64,000 nucleotides of DNA from Gordonia alkanivorans NBRC 16433. GTDB taxonomy: Bacteria; Actinomycetota; Actinomycetes; Mycobacteriales; Mycobacteriaceae. Under the pieces are notes generated by a model. The model made no database searches. It was not told the DNA's origin and saw only the letters and a list, made by a program, of their open reading frames with translations. The stretch is taken from contig NZ_BACI01000002.1 of assembly GCF_000225505.1 (NCBI RefSeq), positions 62,001 through 126,000 of the forward strand, read 5' to 3'. Of the stretch, positions 44,221-55,271 are shown piece by piece. Each line of letters starts with the position of its first letter. Positions within the stretch are counted from its first letter, which is position 1. Position numbers and translations under genes: made by a program.

Positions 44221-44933
44221 CGAACCGATCCTACGCTCGCCGTCGTGGGCCTCTCGGAGGCCGTCGGAGCGGCCTCCCGCGGGGTGTCCAGGGCGTCGAG
44301 CACGGCGGCCGCGACGGTGTCGAGCAGGGAGGCCACCGAGATCGGTTGTGCCAGTTCACGGGACAGCGAGGTGACGCCGGCGTCGGCGATCCCGCACGGC
44401 ACGATGGCCTCGAAGGCCGACATGTCGGGGTCGATGTTGAGGGCGAACCCGTGCAGCGCGACGCCGCGCGCGACGCGGATGCCGATCTGGCCGAGCTTTC
44501 GTTCACCCGCGTCGTCGTCGATCCACACGCCCGAGCGTCCCTCGACGCGACCGGTGGTGACGCCGAGGTCCGCGCACACGGAGATGAGAGCACTTTCGAG
44601 GCGTCGCACGTACTCGACGACGTCGAGCGGTTCGGCGAGCTTCACGATCGGGTAGCCGACGAGCTGTCCCGGTCCGTGCCAGGTGATGCGGCCGCCGCGG
44701 TCGACGTCGATGACGGGTGCGCCGTTGGTGGGGCGATCGGCGTCCTCGGTGCGTTTGCCCGCGGTGTAGGTCGACGGGTGTTCGAGCAGGAGTAGGACGT
44801 CGTGGTCGAGCGTGCCGTCGGCGCGCTCGGTCGCGAGCCGGTGCTGCATGTCGTAGGCGTCGCGGTAGTCGACGGTGCCCAGGCGCCGGACCTCGACAGG
44901 TGCCGAGTCGGCGCGGACGGAACGATGGGTCAT
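44217..44933 (-). CDS. lipB: Octanoyl-ACP:protein octanoyltransferase LipB
   Basis: A 238-residue enzyme that transfers octanoate from ACP to the lipoyl domains. Conserved: [35 protein letters not shown], the catalytic Lys in [17 protein letters not shown] and the catalytic Cys in [13 protein letters not shown]. The ATG overlaps the upstream epimerase stop (ATGA), and its own stop overlaps lipA. A C-terminal Thr/Ala-rich tail of about 20 residues is unconserved. Confidence 0.95.
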   Translation of the reverse strand: MTHRSVRADSAPVEVRRLGTVDYRDAYDMQHRLATERADGTLDHDVLLLLEHPSTYTAGKRTEDADRPTNGAPVIDVDRGGRITWHGPGQLVGYPIVKLAEPLDVVEYVRRLESALISVCADLGVTTGRVEGRSGVWIDDDAGERKLGQIGIRVARGVALHGFALNIDPDMSAFEAIVPCGIADAGVTSLSRELAQPISVASLLDTVAAAVLDALDTPREAAPTASERPTTASVGSVR

Positions 44934-45826
44934 GATGCCGGCTTCGTCGCGTAGGTCAGGGCCTCGCGGATTTCGGGGTGGTTGAACGTGAATCCGTGGT
45001 CGGTGAGCACGCGGGGTTCAACGCGTTGACTGAACAGAATCATTTCCTCGGCCATCTCGCCGCCGACGCGGCGTGCCACGAACTCGGGCACCTGCATCAC
45101 GGCGGGGCGGTGCACGGCCTTGCCGAGTGCCTTGCAGAACTCGCCGAAGGGCAGCGATCCGGGAGCACTCAGGTTGACCGGGCCGGCGATGTCGGGGGAG
45201 TCGAGGAGGAACTCGATCGCCCGCACCTCGTCGATGAGGCTGATCCAGGAGAAGTACTGCTTGCCGTTGCCGATCGGACCGCCGAGCCCGAGCTTGAACA
45301 GCGGGCGGAGCTTGCCGAGCAGACCGCCCTGCGAGCTGAGGACCGGCGCGGTCCGGAGCAGGACGACGCGGGTGTCGGGGCCGGCGTTGGTGGTCGCGGC
45401 CTTCTCCCAGTCGACGACCAGCTCGGCGAGGAAACCCTTACCGGGACCGTCGGTTTCGACCGCGGCCCGGGTTCCGGTGTCGCCGTAGAAGCCGGTGGCG
45501 CTGGCGCTGATGAAGGTCGGGATGCCGAGATCGCGCACGGCCTCGGCGAGCACCTCGGTCGGAGTGATGCGGGAGTCGCGCAGCTCCTGCTTGAATCGGC
45601 CGGTCCACCGGCCGTTACCGACGCCGACCCCGCCGAGCGAGACCACCGCATCGACGCCCTCGAGGCTCTCCGGCGGCATCCCGATGGTCTCGGGATCCCA
45701 GCTGAACTCGTCGTCGGCGAGCGCCTCGCGGCGGACCAGACGGATGACCGTGTGGCCCGCCGCGCGCAGCGAGTTGACCAGGGCGTTCCCGATGAGGCCC
45801 TGTGATCCTGCGACGGCTATACGCAT
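44930..45826 (-). CDS. TIGR01777-family NAD(P)-dependent epimerase/oxidoreductase
   Basis: A 298-residue extended-SDR protein starting [20 protein letters not shown], with an N-terminal G-x-x-G-x-x-G Rossmann motif and [31 protein letters not shown] (catalytic Ser/Tyr region) and [11 protein letters not shown]. The TIGR01777 group has no proven substrate in bacteria. It is coupled to lipB by a 4-nt overlap and lies 25 bp downstream of dlaT, so dlaT-epimerase-lipB-lipA probably form one operon. Confidence 0.88.
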   Translation of the reverse strand: MRIAVAGSQGLIGNALVNSLRAAGHTVIRLVRREALADDEFSWDPETIGMPPESLEGVDAVVSLGGVGVGNGRWTGRFKQELRDSRITPTEVLAEAVRDLGIPTFISASATGFYGDTGTRAAVETDGPGKGFLAELVVDWEKAATTNAGPDTRVVLLRTAPVLSSQGGLLGKLRPLFKLGLGGPIGNGKQYFSWISLIDEVRAIEFLLDSPDIAGPVNLSAPGSLPFGEFCKALGKAVHRPAVMQVPEFVARRVGGEMAEEMILFSQRVEPRVLTDHGFTFNHPEIREALTYATKPAS

Positions 45827-45851
45827 CGAACGCCTCGACGTCGTCGGGTGC

Positions 45852-47636
45852 CTAGAGGCCCAGGTCCGCGGCGAACGAGGCCTCTTCGAGGCGCTTCTTC
45901 ACGGTGGTGAGGAAGCGGCCCGCGTCGGCGCCGTCGATGAGGCGGTGATCGTAGGTCAGCGGCAGGTACGACATCGACCGCACCGCGATCGACTCCGAAC
46001 CGTCCTCGTCGGTGATGACGACCGGACGCTTGACGATCGCACCGGTACCCAGCATCGCCGCCTGCGGCGGGACCAGGATCGGGGTGTCGAACAGGGCGCC
46101 CTGGCTACCGATGTTGGTGATGGTGAAGGTGCCGCCGGCGAGCTCGTCGGGCTTGAGGCCGTTGGAGCGTGCACGCGCGGCGATGTCGGCGATGGCGCGG
46201 GCGAGGCCGGCCACCGACAGGTCGTCGGCGTTGTGGATGACCGGCGACAGCAGACCCTGTGGGGTGTCGACGGCGATGCCGAGGTGCACCTTGTCGTAGT
46301 AGGTGATCTCCTTGGCGTCCTCGTCGATCGACGCGTTGACGTTCGGGTGCGCCTTCAGAGCCTCGACGACCGCCTTGGCGATGAACGGCAGGAAGGTCAG
46401 GTTGACACCCTCGGACGCCTTGAAGTTTTCCTTGGCCGCCTTGCGCAGGCTGACGATCTTGCTCATGTCGACCTCGAACACCTGCGTGAGCTGAGCGGAC
46501 TGCTGCAGCGACTCGCGGGTCTTCTTGGCGGTGATCTGGCGGATCCGGTTGATCTTCTGGGTGGTCCCGCGCAACTCGGCGAGCTCCGGACGGATCTCCG
46601 GCGATGCCGACGACGACGAAGAAGATGCGGCGGCGGCCGGCTCTGCCTTCTGCTCCGGGGCGGCGGCCGGCTTCTCGGCGGCCTCGGCCGCGGCCAGCAC
46701 GTCCTGCTTGCGGATGCGGCCACCGACGCCGGTGCCCTTGATCGAGTTCAGGTCGATGTTGTTCTCCGCGGCCAGCTTGCGCACCAGCGGGGTCACGTAC
46801 GGCGTCGACTCGACGGTCGGCGGGTTCGACTTCGCCGGGGCCTCGGCCTTCGGCTCTTCCTTGGGCTCGGGCTCGGGCTCCGGTTCCGGCTCGGGCTCTT
46901 CCTTCGGTTCTTCCTTGGCCTCCGGCTCGGGCTCGGGCTCCGGCTCGGGCTCGGGCTCCGGCTCGGGCTCCGACTCCTTCTCGGCCGGCGCGGCCGAGGC
47001 GTCACCGATGACGGCCAGCTTGCCGCCGACCTCGACGACGTCGTCCTCCTGGGCGAGGATCTCGAGCAGGGTGCCGGCAACCGGCGAGGGGATCTCGGTG
47101 TCGACCTTGTCGGTGGAGACCTCGAGCAGCGGTTCGTCCGCGGCGACCTCGTCACCGACGGCCTTGAGCCAGTTGGTCACCGTGCCCTCGGTGACGGACT
47201 CGCCGAGCTCCGGCATGAGGACGTCGGTGCCCTCGGCCGAACCGGAACCGGTATCGGCGGTGGGCTTCTCGGCGGGTGCCTCTTCTTCGGTGGACGGCTC
47301 CTCGGCCGCCTCCTCGGGCTCGGGCTCCGGAGCGGCCTCGGTGGGCTCGTCGCCCCCGGCCGAATCGTCCGAGCCGGAATCGTCGGAACCGGAATCGTCG
47401 GCGTCGCCGATCAGTGCGAGTTCGCCACCGACCTCGACGACGTCGTCCTCCTGGGCGATGATCTTCGTCAGCACGCCCGACGTCGGGGCCGGGATCTCCG
47501 TGTCGACCTTGTCGGTCGACACCTCGAGCAAGGGCTCGTCGGCCTCAACGGTGTCGCCCTCCTCCTTCAGCCACCGGGTGACTGTCCCCTCGGTGACACT
47601 TTCACCAAGGGCGGGCATCTGGACGGAGAAGGCCAT
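45852..47636 (-). CDS. dlaT: Dihydrolipoamide acyltransferase E2 (DlaT/SucB)
   Basis: The protein has 594 residues. Two lipoyl domains (lipoyl Lys43 and Lys177, each in [12 protein letters not shown]) are joined by acidic linkers. A striking Glu-Pro repeat tract occupies 221-265. The E1/E3-binding domain is about 279-315 ([20 protein letters not shown]). The catalytic domain ends with [14 protein letters not shown], with His564 and Asp568. In mycobacteria this gene product is the E2 of pyruvate dehydrogenase, fitting aceE in the same window, although the fold cannot separate acetyl from succinyl specificity. ATG 47636 has AGGAG upstream; residues before it are not conserved. Confidence 0.93.
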   Translation of the reverse strand: MAFSVQMPALGESVTEGTVTRWLKEEGDTVEADEPLLEVSTDKVDTEIPAPTSGVLTKIIAQEDDVVEVGGELALIGDADDSGSDDSGSDDSAGGDEPTEAAPEPEPEEAAEEPSTEEEAPAEKPTADTGSGSAEGTDVLMPELGESVTEGTVTNWLKAVGDEVAADEPLLEVSTDKVDTEIPSPVAGTLLEILAQEDDVVEVGGKLAVIGDASAAPAEKESEPEPEPEPEPEPEPEPEAKEEPKEEPEPEPEPEPEPKEEPKAEAPAKSNPPTVESTPYVTPLVRKLAAENNIDLNSIKGTGVGGRIRKQDVLAAAEAAEKPAAAPEQKAEPAAAASSSSSSASPEIRPELAELRGTTQKINRIRQITAKKTRESLQQSAQLTQVFEVDMSKIVSLRKAAKENFKASEGVNLTFLPFIAKAVVEALKAHPNVNASIDEDAKEITYYDKVHLGIAVDTPQGLLSPVIHNADDLSVAGLARAIADIAARARSNGLKPDELAGGTFTITNIGSQGALFDTPILVPPQAAMLGTGAIVKRPVVITDEDGSESIAVRSMSYLPLTYDHRLIDGADAGRFLTTVKKRLEEASFAADLGL

Positions 47637-47854
47637 CGTTGTGAACTCCTGAACTCGACGTGGTGGTCTGTAGGGGGTGGCCCGTCGGTGTGTGCTCCGT
47701 GGGCACGGGGGTGGGAAGCGGTCAGGGGACCGCCGAGATGGGTGGCGGGTCAGCCACTCATCCCCGCGGATCACCCTACCCGTACGCCGCTCCGCCGACC
47801 GGATTCGGCTCGTACTCGCGGGTAACGATTCTCAACCGGCGACGGCATGACATC

Positions 47855-49408
47855 TCAGCCGTTGGTTGCGATGTCCTCGAGGACTGCCGCGATGGTGCGG
47901 ACGGGTACGCCCGTGCCGCCCTTGGTGGTGTAGCCCCACGGTCCGCCGGTGTTGAACGCCGGTCCGGCGATGTCGATGTGGGCCCACTGCACGTCCTCCG
48001 GGACGAACTCCTTGAGGAAGATGCCCGCGGCGAGCATGCCGCCCCAGCGGTGCGGGGTGACGTTGGCGAGATCTGCGACCCGGGACTTGAGGTCCGCGCG
48101 CAGCTCGGCGGGCAGCGGCATCGCCCATGCGTTCTCGCCGACGTCGGCCGACCGGGCGGCGACGCGGTCGCGGAACTCGTCGGTGCCCATGACACCCGGG
48201 GTGCGGGTGCCGAGCGCGACCATCTGCGCGCCGGTCAGGGTCGCGGTGTCGATGAGGTAGTCGGGGTCGTCCTCGGCCGCGCGCACGATCGCGTCGGCGA
48301 GGATCAGCCGGCCCTCGGCGTCGGTGTTGAGGACCTCGACCGTCCGTCCGCCGTACTGGGTCAGCACGTCGCCGGGACGCTGGGCCGTCGACGACGGCAT
48401 GTTCTCGGCCATCGGCACGGTCGCGGTGACCGAGACGTCGAGGTCGAGCCGGGCGGCCAGGATGGTCGCGGCGATGACCGCGGCTGCACCGCCCATGTCC
48501 GAGGTCATCTGGTCCATGTTCGCGGCCGGCTTGATGGAGATGCCGCCGGTGTCGAAGGTGATGCCCTTGCCGACGAGGGCGACCTTCTTGGTCGCCTTCT
48601 TGCCCGTGTGGGTCAGGCGCACCAGGCGGGGGAGACGTGAGGAGCCCTTGCCGACGCCGATGATGCCGCCGTAACCCTGGGCCTCGAGTTCCTTGTCGTC
48701 GAGGATCTCGACCTTCAGGCCGGCCTTCGAGCCGAGCGTGCGGGCGCGGGCCGCGAACTCCTCGGGGAACAGGTGGCTCGGCGGGGTGTTGACGAAGTCG
48801 CGGGCGATGGCGACGGAGTCCGCGACCGCGATCGCGCGGTCGAGGTCAGCCTTGGCCTCCTTGGACTTCGACTCCACCAGCAGTGTGATGTGTTGCGGCG
48901 GTGTCTTCTTCGGCTTCGACGACTCGGAGCGGAACTCGTCGAACCGGTACGCGCCGAGGAACAGGCCCTCGGCGGCGGCGGCGAGGTCGACCGACGAGAG
49001 GGTGGTCGCCACCGACTCGAGGCCGTCGAGTTCGCGGGCGACGATGCCGGCAGCCTGACGAACCTGGTCGGCGTCGTCGAGGTTGTCGGCGTCGCCGAGA
49101 CCGACCGCGACGACGAGGTCGACGGGCAGCGACTCGGGTGCCGCGAGGCGGGTGACCTCGCCGTGCTTACCAGTGGCGCCGAGGGCCGTCAGTGCGGCGG
49201 TGATCGTCGCGGCCTGGGCGTCGTCGAGCACGCCGTCGCCGATGGCGAGCGTCGGTTCGGCGGTGGATTCACCCTTGCCGTCGGCCTTCTCGTCGCCGTC
49301 CGGCGCACTGATCAGGCCGATGACCAGGGCGGTGTCGCCCTTGCCGATCGAGGTGGACAGGTCGAATTCGGGGCCGCGTACGCGGTCGACGGTGTCGTTC
49401 TTGCTCAT
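47855..49408 (-). CDS. pepA: Leucyl aminopeptidase (M17 family)
   Basis: A 517-residue cytosolic metallo-aminopeptidase. The family signature N-T-D-A-E-G-R-L supplies two metal ligands and lies in [17 protein letters not shown]. Others are [20 protein letters not shown] (metal Lys/Asp), [13 protein letters not shown] and [10 protein letters not shown] in the N-terminal domain. It acts as a hexamer in relatives. The ATG at 49408 is chosen because the 38 codons upstream are unconserved, though the ribosome site GAGCGG is close and weak. The 218-bp gap to dlaT contains no gene I can support and presumably holds the dlaT promoter. Confidence 0.92.
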   Translation of the reverse strand: MSKNDTVDRVRGPEFDLSTSIGKGDTALVIGLISAPDGDEKADGKGESTAEPTLAIGDGVLDDAQAATITAALTALGATGKHGEVTRLAAPESLPVDLVVAVGLGDADNLDDADQVRQAAGIVARELDGLESVATTLSSVDLAAAAEGLFLGAYRFDEFRSESSKPKKTPPQHITLLVESKSKEAKADLDRAIAVADSVAIARDFVNTPPSHLFPEEFAARARTLGSKAGLKVEILDDKELEAQGYGGIIGVGKGSSRLPRLVRLTHTGKKATKKVALVGKGITFDTGGISIKPAANMDQMTSDMGGAAAVIAATILAARLDLDVSVTATVPMAENMPSSTAQRPGDVLTQYGGRTVEVLNTDAEGRLILADAIVRAAEDDPDYLIDTATLTGAQMVALGTRTPGVMGTDEFRDRVAARSADVGENAWAMPLPAELRADLKSRVADLANVTPHRWGGMLAAGIFLKEFVPEDVQWAHIDIAGPAFNTGGPWGYTTKGGTGVPVRTIAAVLEDIATNG

Positions 49409-49483
49409 CCGCTCAACTCTGCCACAGCGCGCCGGATGTCGACGGTGACCGCGGGACCGGCCCGCCCGGCGGGTGCGGCCCGA

Positions 49484-49489
49484 TACCGT
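49484..49489 (+). promoter_or_regulatory. -10 element (TACCGT) of gcvT, leaderless-type
   Basis: TACCGT ends 7 nt before ATG 49497. The sequence that follows, ATGGGCC, is nearly repeated ahead of ilvE. Confidence 0.5.
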
Positions 49490-49496
49490 ATGGGCC

Positions 49497-50600
49497 ATGA
49501 GTGAACTCCTCGCCGGGCCCATCGCCGACCGTCACGCAGCACTCGGTGCGAGTTTCGCCGAGTTCGGCGGCTGGAACATGCCGGTTGCTTATGCGGGCAC
49601 CGTCGCCGAGCACACCGCGGTCCGTGAGTCGGTGGCGATCTTCGACGTCAGCCACCTCGGCAAGGCGCTGGTGTCGGGTCCCGGCGCCGCCGCGTTCGTG
49701 AACTCGACCCTCACCAACGATCTCGGCAAGATCGGTCCCGGGAAGGCGCAGTACACGCTGTGCTGCAACGAATCCGGTGGTGTCGTCGACGACCTCATCA
49801 CCTATCTGGTGAGCGATGACGAGGTGTTCCTGGTCCCCAACGCGGCGAACACCGCGGCCGTCGTCGCGCAGATGACGGCCGTGGCGCCGGAGGGGATCTC
49901 GATCACCGACCAGCACCGCGACTTCGCGGTCCTCGCCGTGCAGGGGCCGCGCTCGCCGGAGGTCCTCACCGGACTCGGCCTGCCCGCCGACATGGAGTAC
50001 ATGGCATTCGCCGATGCCGAGCTGTCCACCGCCGACGGCGACAAGCCGGTCCGCGTGTGCCGCACCGGATACACCGGCGAACGCGGTTACGAGATCCTGC
50101 CCCGCTGGGACGACGCCGGCGCCGTCTTCGACGTGCTGCTCGAGGCGATCACCGCGGCGGGTGGGCAGGCCGCCGGCCTGGGTGCCCGCGACACCCTGCG
50201 CACCGAGATGGGTTACGCCCTGCACGGTCACGAACTCAACTCGGAGATCACCCCGGTGGAGGCGCGGTCGAGCTGGGCGGTCGGCTGGGACAAGCCGTCG
50301 TTCTTCGGCCGCGACGCCCTGCTCGCCGAGAAGGAGGCGGGCCCGGCGCGTCGTCTCTACGGACTGAAGGCGACCGGCCGTGGTGTGCCGCGCGCCGACT
50401 GCGCGGTCAAGCTCGGGGACACCCGGATCGGGGTGTGCACCTCCGGGACGTTCTCGCCGACCCTCAAGCAGGGAATCGCGCTCGCGCTGCTGGATACCGC
50501 CTCGGGCGTCAAGAAGGGCGATCAGGTGGTCGTCGACGTGCGCGGACGGGATCTCGCCTGCGAGGTCGTCATCCCGCCGTTCGTGCCCTCGCACGTGTGA
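49497..50600 (+). CDS. gcvT: Glycine cleavage system T protein (aminomethyltransferase)
   Basis: A 367-residue tetrahydrofolate-dependent enzyme that takes the aminomethyl group from lipoyl-GcvH. Conserved: [46 protein letters not shown], the catalytic Asp region, [33 protein letters not shown] and [18 protein letters not shown]. Neither gcvH nor gcvP is nearby. The ATG at 49497 is 7 nt after TACCGT and there is no ribosome site. It is divergent from pepA. Followed 88 bp later by ilvE, which has its own promoter. Confidence 0.94.
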   Translation: MSELLAGPIADRHAALGASFAEFGGWNMPVAYAGTVAEHTAVRESVAIFDVSHLGKALVSGPGAAAFVNSTLTNDLGKIGPGKAQYTLCCNESGGVVDDLITYLVSDDEVFLVPNAANTAAVVAQMTAVAPEGISITDQHRDFAVLAVQGPRSPEVLTGLGLPADMEYMAFADAELSTADGDKPVRVCRTGYTGERGYEILPRWDDAGAVFDVLLEAITAAGGQAAGLGARDTLRTEMGYALHGHELNSEITPVEARSSWAVGWDKPSFFGRDALLAEKEAGPARRLYGLKATGRGVPRADCAVKLGDTRIGVCTSGTFSPTLKQGIALALLDTASGVKKGDQVVVDVRGRDLACEVVIPPFVPSHV

Positions 50601-50675
50601 CCGCGGTGTGCCGCAGGTCCATGGGCCCGCCTCGCACGCATCGGACGGGCGCGGAAATGCTTTTGCGGCCAGCGG

Positions 50676-50681
50676 TACCAT
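50676..50681 (+). promoter_or_regulatory. -10 element (TACCAT) of ilvE, leaderless-type
   Basis: TACCAT ends 7 nt before ATG 50689. An in-frame ATG at 50680 overlaps the element and so cannot be the start of such a transcript. Confidence 0.5.
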
Positions 50682-50688
50682 GGGCCGC

Positions 50689-51795
<1,107 letters not shown>

Positions 51796-51816
51796 GTCCG
51801 ACCGCAGCACAGACGT

Positions 51817-51852
51817 TTCTGGCGCCACGATCCGCTGATCGTGGCGCCAGAA
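51817..51852. terminator. Bidirectional hairpin terminator, ilvE / cobS
   Basis: TTCTGGCGCCACGATC, loop CGCT, GATCGTGGCGCCAGAA: a perfect 16-bp stem between convergent genes, 21 bp after ilvE and 17 bp from the cobS stop. Confidence 0.8.
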
Positions 51853-51869
51853 CCATTCTGGGCGGCGAT

Positions 51870-52670
51870 TCAGATGAGCAGGCCGACGAGGGCGAGGGCG
51901 ACACCGAGTTCGATGGTCGCCCCCAGCACGTCGCCGTTGAGACCGCCCATGCGTCGCGCGCAGTGCCGCGTGAAGACCCACGCGAACACCACGACCGCGA
52001 GAACGACGACGAGCGCCTGTACCACCGCGGCGGCGTCGAATCCATTGTCGCGCAATCCGATCGGGACCGTGGCTACGGCGGCGAGAAGACCCCACACCGA
52101 GATCGACAACCGCTGCGTGCCGGCGACGAGGGCGCCGAAGCCGTTCGGATGAGCCGGGGAGATCGATCGCCGGGTACCGACCACAGCTCCCAGCCGTCCC
52201 AGGGCAATGGCGAAAGCGAGCTCGTACCAACGGGATTCGCTGACGAGGCCGGTCGACCCGGCGGCCTGTACGCCCAGTGTGAGCACCAGGGTCGCGACGC
52301 CGAACGGACCGACCGTGCCGCTGCGCATGACCTCGGCGATCCGCTCCGGCGGTCCGTAACAACCGAGTCCGTCGGCGGTGTCGGCCAGGCCGTCGAGATG
52401 CATTCCCCGCGTGAGCGCCGCGGTCAGGACGACGACGAGAGCGCCGATGAGTGCGGTGGGGAGGTCGGTGAACGACACCCCGAACGCGAGGGCCGCCGCT
52501 GCGGCACCCACCACGATGCCGACGACGGGGAGTGCGGACATCACCGCACCGCCCACCGCGCGATCCGGTGTCTCCTCCGCATCGGCCCCCGTACCGACGG
52601 GGAGGACGGTCATCCAGCTCAACGCGGTCCGGACCGCCCGCAGCGGCGACGTCATCGCGCGACCGGACAT
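51870..52670 (-). CDS. cobS: Adenosylcobinamide-GDP ribazoletransferase CobS
   Basis: A 266-residue integral membrane enzyme that joins GDP-cobinamide and alpha-ribazole in the last step of cobalamin assembly. Signature: MHLDGLADTADGLGCYGPPERIAEVM, plus LSWMTVLPVG at the N-terminus and about six hydrophobic segments. The ATG at 52670 lies 10 bp after the cobU-cobT stop; an ATG five codons on (52655) is also possible. Forms an operon with the fused cobUT gene, which makes both of its substrates. Confidence 0.93.
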   Translation of the reverse strand: MSGRAMTSPLRAVRTALSWMTVLPVGTGADAEETPDRAVGGAVMSALPVVGIVVGAAAAALAFGVSFTDLPTALIGALVVVLTAALTRGMHLDGLADTADGLGCYGPPERIAEVMRSGTVGPFGVATLVLTLGVQAAGSTGLVSESRWYELAFAIALGRLGAVVGTRRSISPAHPNGFGALVAGTQRLSISVWGLLAAVATVPIGLRDNGFDAAAVVQALVVVLAVVVFAWVFTRHCARRMGGLNGDVLGATIELGVALALVGLLI

Positions 52671-52680
52671 GTCGTGGGTG

Positions 52681-54459
52681 TCAGGACGACTCGGCGGCTT
52701 CGGGAACGGCCGCGTCGTCGCGGTCGGTCACCCCGGCCTCGGCGAAGGTCGCCATCGAGATGAGGATGTCGGCGGCCGACTGCACGACCGGCAGCGCCAG
52801 GACCGCGCCACTGCCCTCGCCGAGGCGCATCGACAGGTCGAGGACCGGTTCGAGATCGAGGTGATCGAGCGCGATCTGATGCGCGGGCTCCACCGAGCGG
52901 TGCCCGGCGATCCACCAGCGCATGGCGCCGGGTGCGAGTTCGTTGGCGACCATCGCGGCCGCGGTGATCACGACGCCGTCGAGGATGACGGGCGTGCGCC
53001 GGAGCGCGGCCTGCGCGAGGAAACCCGCGGTGGCCGTCAGGTCGGCGCCACCGACGGCGGCGAGGAGGGCGAGCGGGTCGTGCACGACCTTGCGGGCCCG
53101 GCGCATGCCGTCGCGGATCGCGGCGGTCTTCCGCATCCAGCCGTGGTCGTCGACACCTGTTCCGCGCCCGACGATCTCGACCGGCTCGCGTCGCGTGAGC
53201 GCACCGATCAGGACGGTTGCCGGGGTGGTGTTGCCGATGCCCATCTCGCCGGCGATCAGCAGGTCGCTGCCGGAGTCGATGAGCCGATCGGCGATCGCCC
53301 GGCCGGCGGCCAGCGCCGCGCGGGCCTCGGCGAGGGTGATCGAGTCGGTGGTGCGTAGATCCTCGCTGCTGCGGCGGACTTTGAACGTCGAGAGATGGGG
53401 AGATGTGTCGGCGTCGACGGACATGTCCACGACCATCACCGTGGCTCCGACACGAGCGGCCATCACGTTGACCGCGGCGCCACCCGAGGAGATGTTGGCG
53501 ACCATCTGCGCGGTGACCTCGGGCGGGAACGCCGACACACCGCCGCGCGCGACGCCGTGATCGCCGGCGAAGACGGCGACGCTCGGCGAGGTGATCGGCG
53601 CGGGCGGGCACTGCCCCTGGCACGCGGAGATCCAGACCCCGATCTCCTCGAGGCGTCCCAGCGAACCCGGCGGCTTGGTCAGCGTCTTCTGGCGCTCGCG
53701 GGCCTCGAAGGCGACCGCCTCGCTCGGGGGCGTGATCGGTCCGAAGACCTCGGCGTCGGTGGGATCGGGGAGCTCGGCGGCGGTCGTGACGGGTGTGGGC
53801 TCGTCGACAGGTCCGGGCGTGACCGGGGCGGGAGTCGCCACCGGTGCCGTCGGGACCGGCGCGACGGCGGGTGCGGGTGCCGCGGAAACCGTTGCACCGG
53901 TGTGGTCTTCGGCAGACGGGTCGGCGGGCAGGTCGAGTACGCGGCCGGCGACCACGAGAGACACCCGGTCGCACGCCTGTGCCACCGCCGAGTTCAGAGT
54001 GCCCAGCAGGTCCTGGAACAACCGGCCCGCCGGCGTCGGGGGAACCAGCGAGAGCCCGACCTCGGAACTGATCAGCACCACGTCGGCGTTCATCGCCCGC
54101 AGCGAGTCGCAGAGTTCGGTGATGTCGGCGTCGAGGTCGATCCCCGAACCCGATTCCCAGCCGTCGACGGCGTCGATCCGCGCGGTGAGCCAGCTGCCGA
54201 GGTCGTCGACCAGGGCCGGGATGTCGGGTGCCGCGCGGAGGGCCTCGGCGAGGTCGGTGGTCTCGATTGTCGTGTAGCGGGCGTCCCGACGCTGCCTGTG
54301 CGTGTTGACCCGCGCCGTCCACTCGGCGTCGGACGTGGTCACCGGACCGGTGGCCAGGTACCGGATCTGCTGATGCGCGCGGAGCAGCGACTCGCCGTGG
54401 GCGGATTTACCCGAACGCACACCGCCCAGGACGAGTGTGCGCGTAGCGCGATCGGCCAT
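52681..54459 (-). CDS. cobUT: Fused CobU-CobT: adenosylcobinamide kinase/guanylyltransferase + DMB phosphoribosyltransferase
   Basis: One 592-residue chain carrying two enzymes. Residues 1-178 are CobU: P-loop GGVRSGKSAHGE, guanylylated His54 in NTHRQRRD, and LVDDLGSWLTARI. Residues 179-235 are a Pro/Ala/Val linker. Residues 236-575 are CobT: LTKPPGSLGRLEEIGVW, VFAGDHGVARGGVSAFPPEVT, EMGIGNTT, GRGTGVDDHG and the catalytic Glu in RLGEGSGAVLAL. It would make both GDP-cobinamide and alpha-ribazole phosphate, the substrates of the next gene, cobS. In M. tuberculosis cobU and cobT are, to my memory, separate and distant. Preceded by DUF3043 with a 3-bp gap. Confidence 0.93.
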   Translation of the reverse strand: MADRATRTLVLGGVRSGKSAHGESLLRAHQQIRYLATGPVTTSDAEWTARVNTHRQRRDARYTTIETTDLAEALRAAPDIPALVDDLGSWLTARIDAVDGWESGSGIDLDADITELCDSLRAMNADVVLISSEVGLSLVPPTPAGRLFQDLLGTLNSAVAQACDRVSLVVAGRVLDLPADPSAEDHTGATVSAAPAPAVAPVPTAPVATPAPVTPGPVDEPTPVTTAAELPDPTDAEVFGPITPPSEAVAFEARERQKTLTKPPGSLGRLEEIGVWISACQGQCPPAPITSPSVAVFAGDHGVARGGVSAFPPEVTAQMVANISSGGAAVNVMAARVGATVMVVDMSVDADTSPHLSTFKVRRSSEDLRTTDSITLAEARAALAAGRAIADRLIDSGSDLLIAGEMGIGNTTPATVLIGALTRREPVEIVGRGTGVDDHGWMRKTAAIRDGMRRARKVVHDPLALLAAVGGADLTATAGFLAQAALRRTPVILDGVVITAAAMVANELAPGAMRWWIAGHRSVEPAHQIALDHLDLEPVLDLSMRLGEGSGAVLALPVVQSAADILISMATFAEAGVTDRDDAAVPEAAESS

Positions 54460-54462
54460 CGA

Positions 54463-55146
54463 TCAGACTTCGTCGCCGCGCGACACCGAGGGCTTGGGCG
54501 CACGCATCTTCCGGAGCTGCATCGCACGGGTGAACGCGTACCAGCCGAGCTTGAAACCGCCGTCCTGCGAGTCGGGATAGCGTTCGGCCACACGGCGATT
54601 CACCAGACGGCCCAGGATGAAGCCGTCGACGGCCATCAGGACGACGAAGGCGACGAGGATCAGGTTGGTGAGCGCGGCTGCCTGCGGAACCATGAACATC
54701 AGCACGATCAGCAGGATCGCGAACGGCATGAACAGGCCTGCGAAGTTGCGGCGCGCGTCGACGATGTCGCGGGTGTAACGACGGACCGGGCCCTTGTCGC
54801 GAGGCATGAGGTAGGCCTCGTCGCCCTCCATCATCCGCTCGCGCTGCTCGAGGCGCTTGGCGCGGCGCTCCGCGGCGAGCTGCTTCTTCTCGTCCTTGGA
54901 GAGCGTGTTCTTCAGTTCCTTCTTGCGCGCGCGGGCCTCGGACCGGGTGGTCGGCGGCGGCGCGACGGGCCCACGGCGCTTCTCGGCCTCACGACGCTTG
55001 GGGGTCGGGCGGCCCTTTCCGGGGGTGGTCTTGCTGCCCTTGGCCGGCGCGGAGTCCTCGGTGGCCGCGTCGTCGGCGGCGTACGTGGTCACCGTGCTCT
55101 CGCCGGATTCCTCCGACGTCTCGTCCTTCTTCCATGGCAGCTTCAC
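54463..55146 (-). CDS. DUF3043 family membrane protein (Rv2206-like)
   Basis: A 227-residue protein. It has a highly charged N-terminal half (KLPWKKDETSEE ... KRREAEKRRGP ... RARKKELKNTLSKDEKKQLA), the block GDEAYLMPRDKGPVRRYTRD, two membrane segments (FAGLFMPFAILLIVLMFMVP and LTNLILVAFVVLMAVDGFIL) and a short basic tail. Function unknown. The GTG at 55146 follows TACCCT by 7 nt; the frame is open to 55233 but that part is antisense to the glycerate kinase leader. It probably shares a transcript with cobUT and cobS. Confidence 0.87.
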   Translation of the reverse strand: MKLPWKKDETSEESGESTVTTYAADDAATEDSAPAKGSKTTPGKGRPTPKRREAEKRRGPVAPPPTTRSEARARKKELKNTLSKDEKKQLAAERRAKRLEQRERMMEGDEAYLMPRDKGPVRRYTRDIVDARRNFAGLFMPFAILLIVLMFMVPQAAALTNLILVAFVVLMAVDGFILGRLVNRRVAERYPDSQDGGFKLGWYAFTRAMQLRKMRAPKPSVSRGDEV

Positions 55147-55153
55147 GCCTACG

Positions 55154-55159
55154 AGGGTA
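55154..55159 (-). promoter_or_regulatory. -10 element (TACCCT), leaderless-type
   Basis: TACCCT on the minus strand ends 7 nt before GTG 55146. It would drive DUF3043-cobUT-cobS. Confidence 0.45.
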
Positions 55160-55257
55160 GGTGATCGTGGTCGCGGTCGAAACGCGTGGTCGTCGCTTTT
55201 CGGTGGACCCTCGCGGGCGCCCGAATCGGTCACCCTGCCGGGTGGCCACGGCGCTCC

Positions 55258-55263
55258 TATACT
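55258..55263 (+). promoter_or_regulatory. -10 element (TATACT) of the glycerate kinase gene
   Basis: TATACT, a near-ideal -10 hexamer, ends 8 nt before ATG 55272. Confidence 0.5.
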
Positions 55264-55271
55264 TCGTGCTC

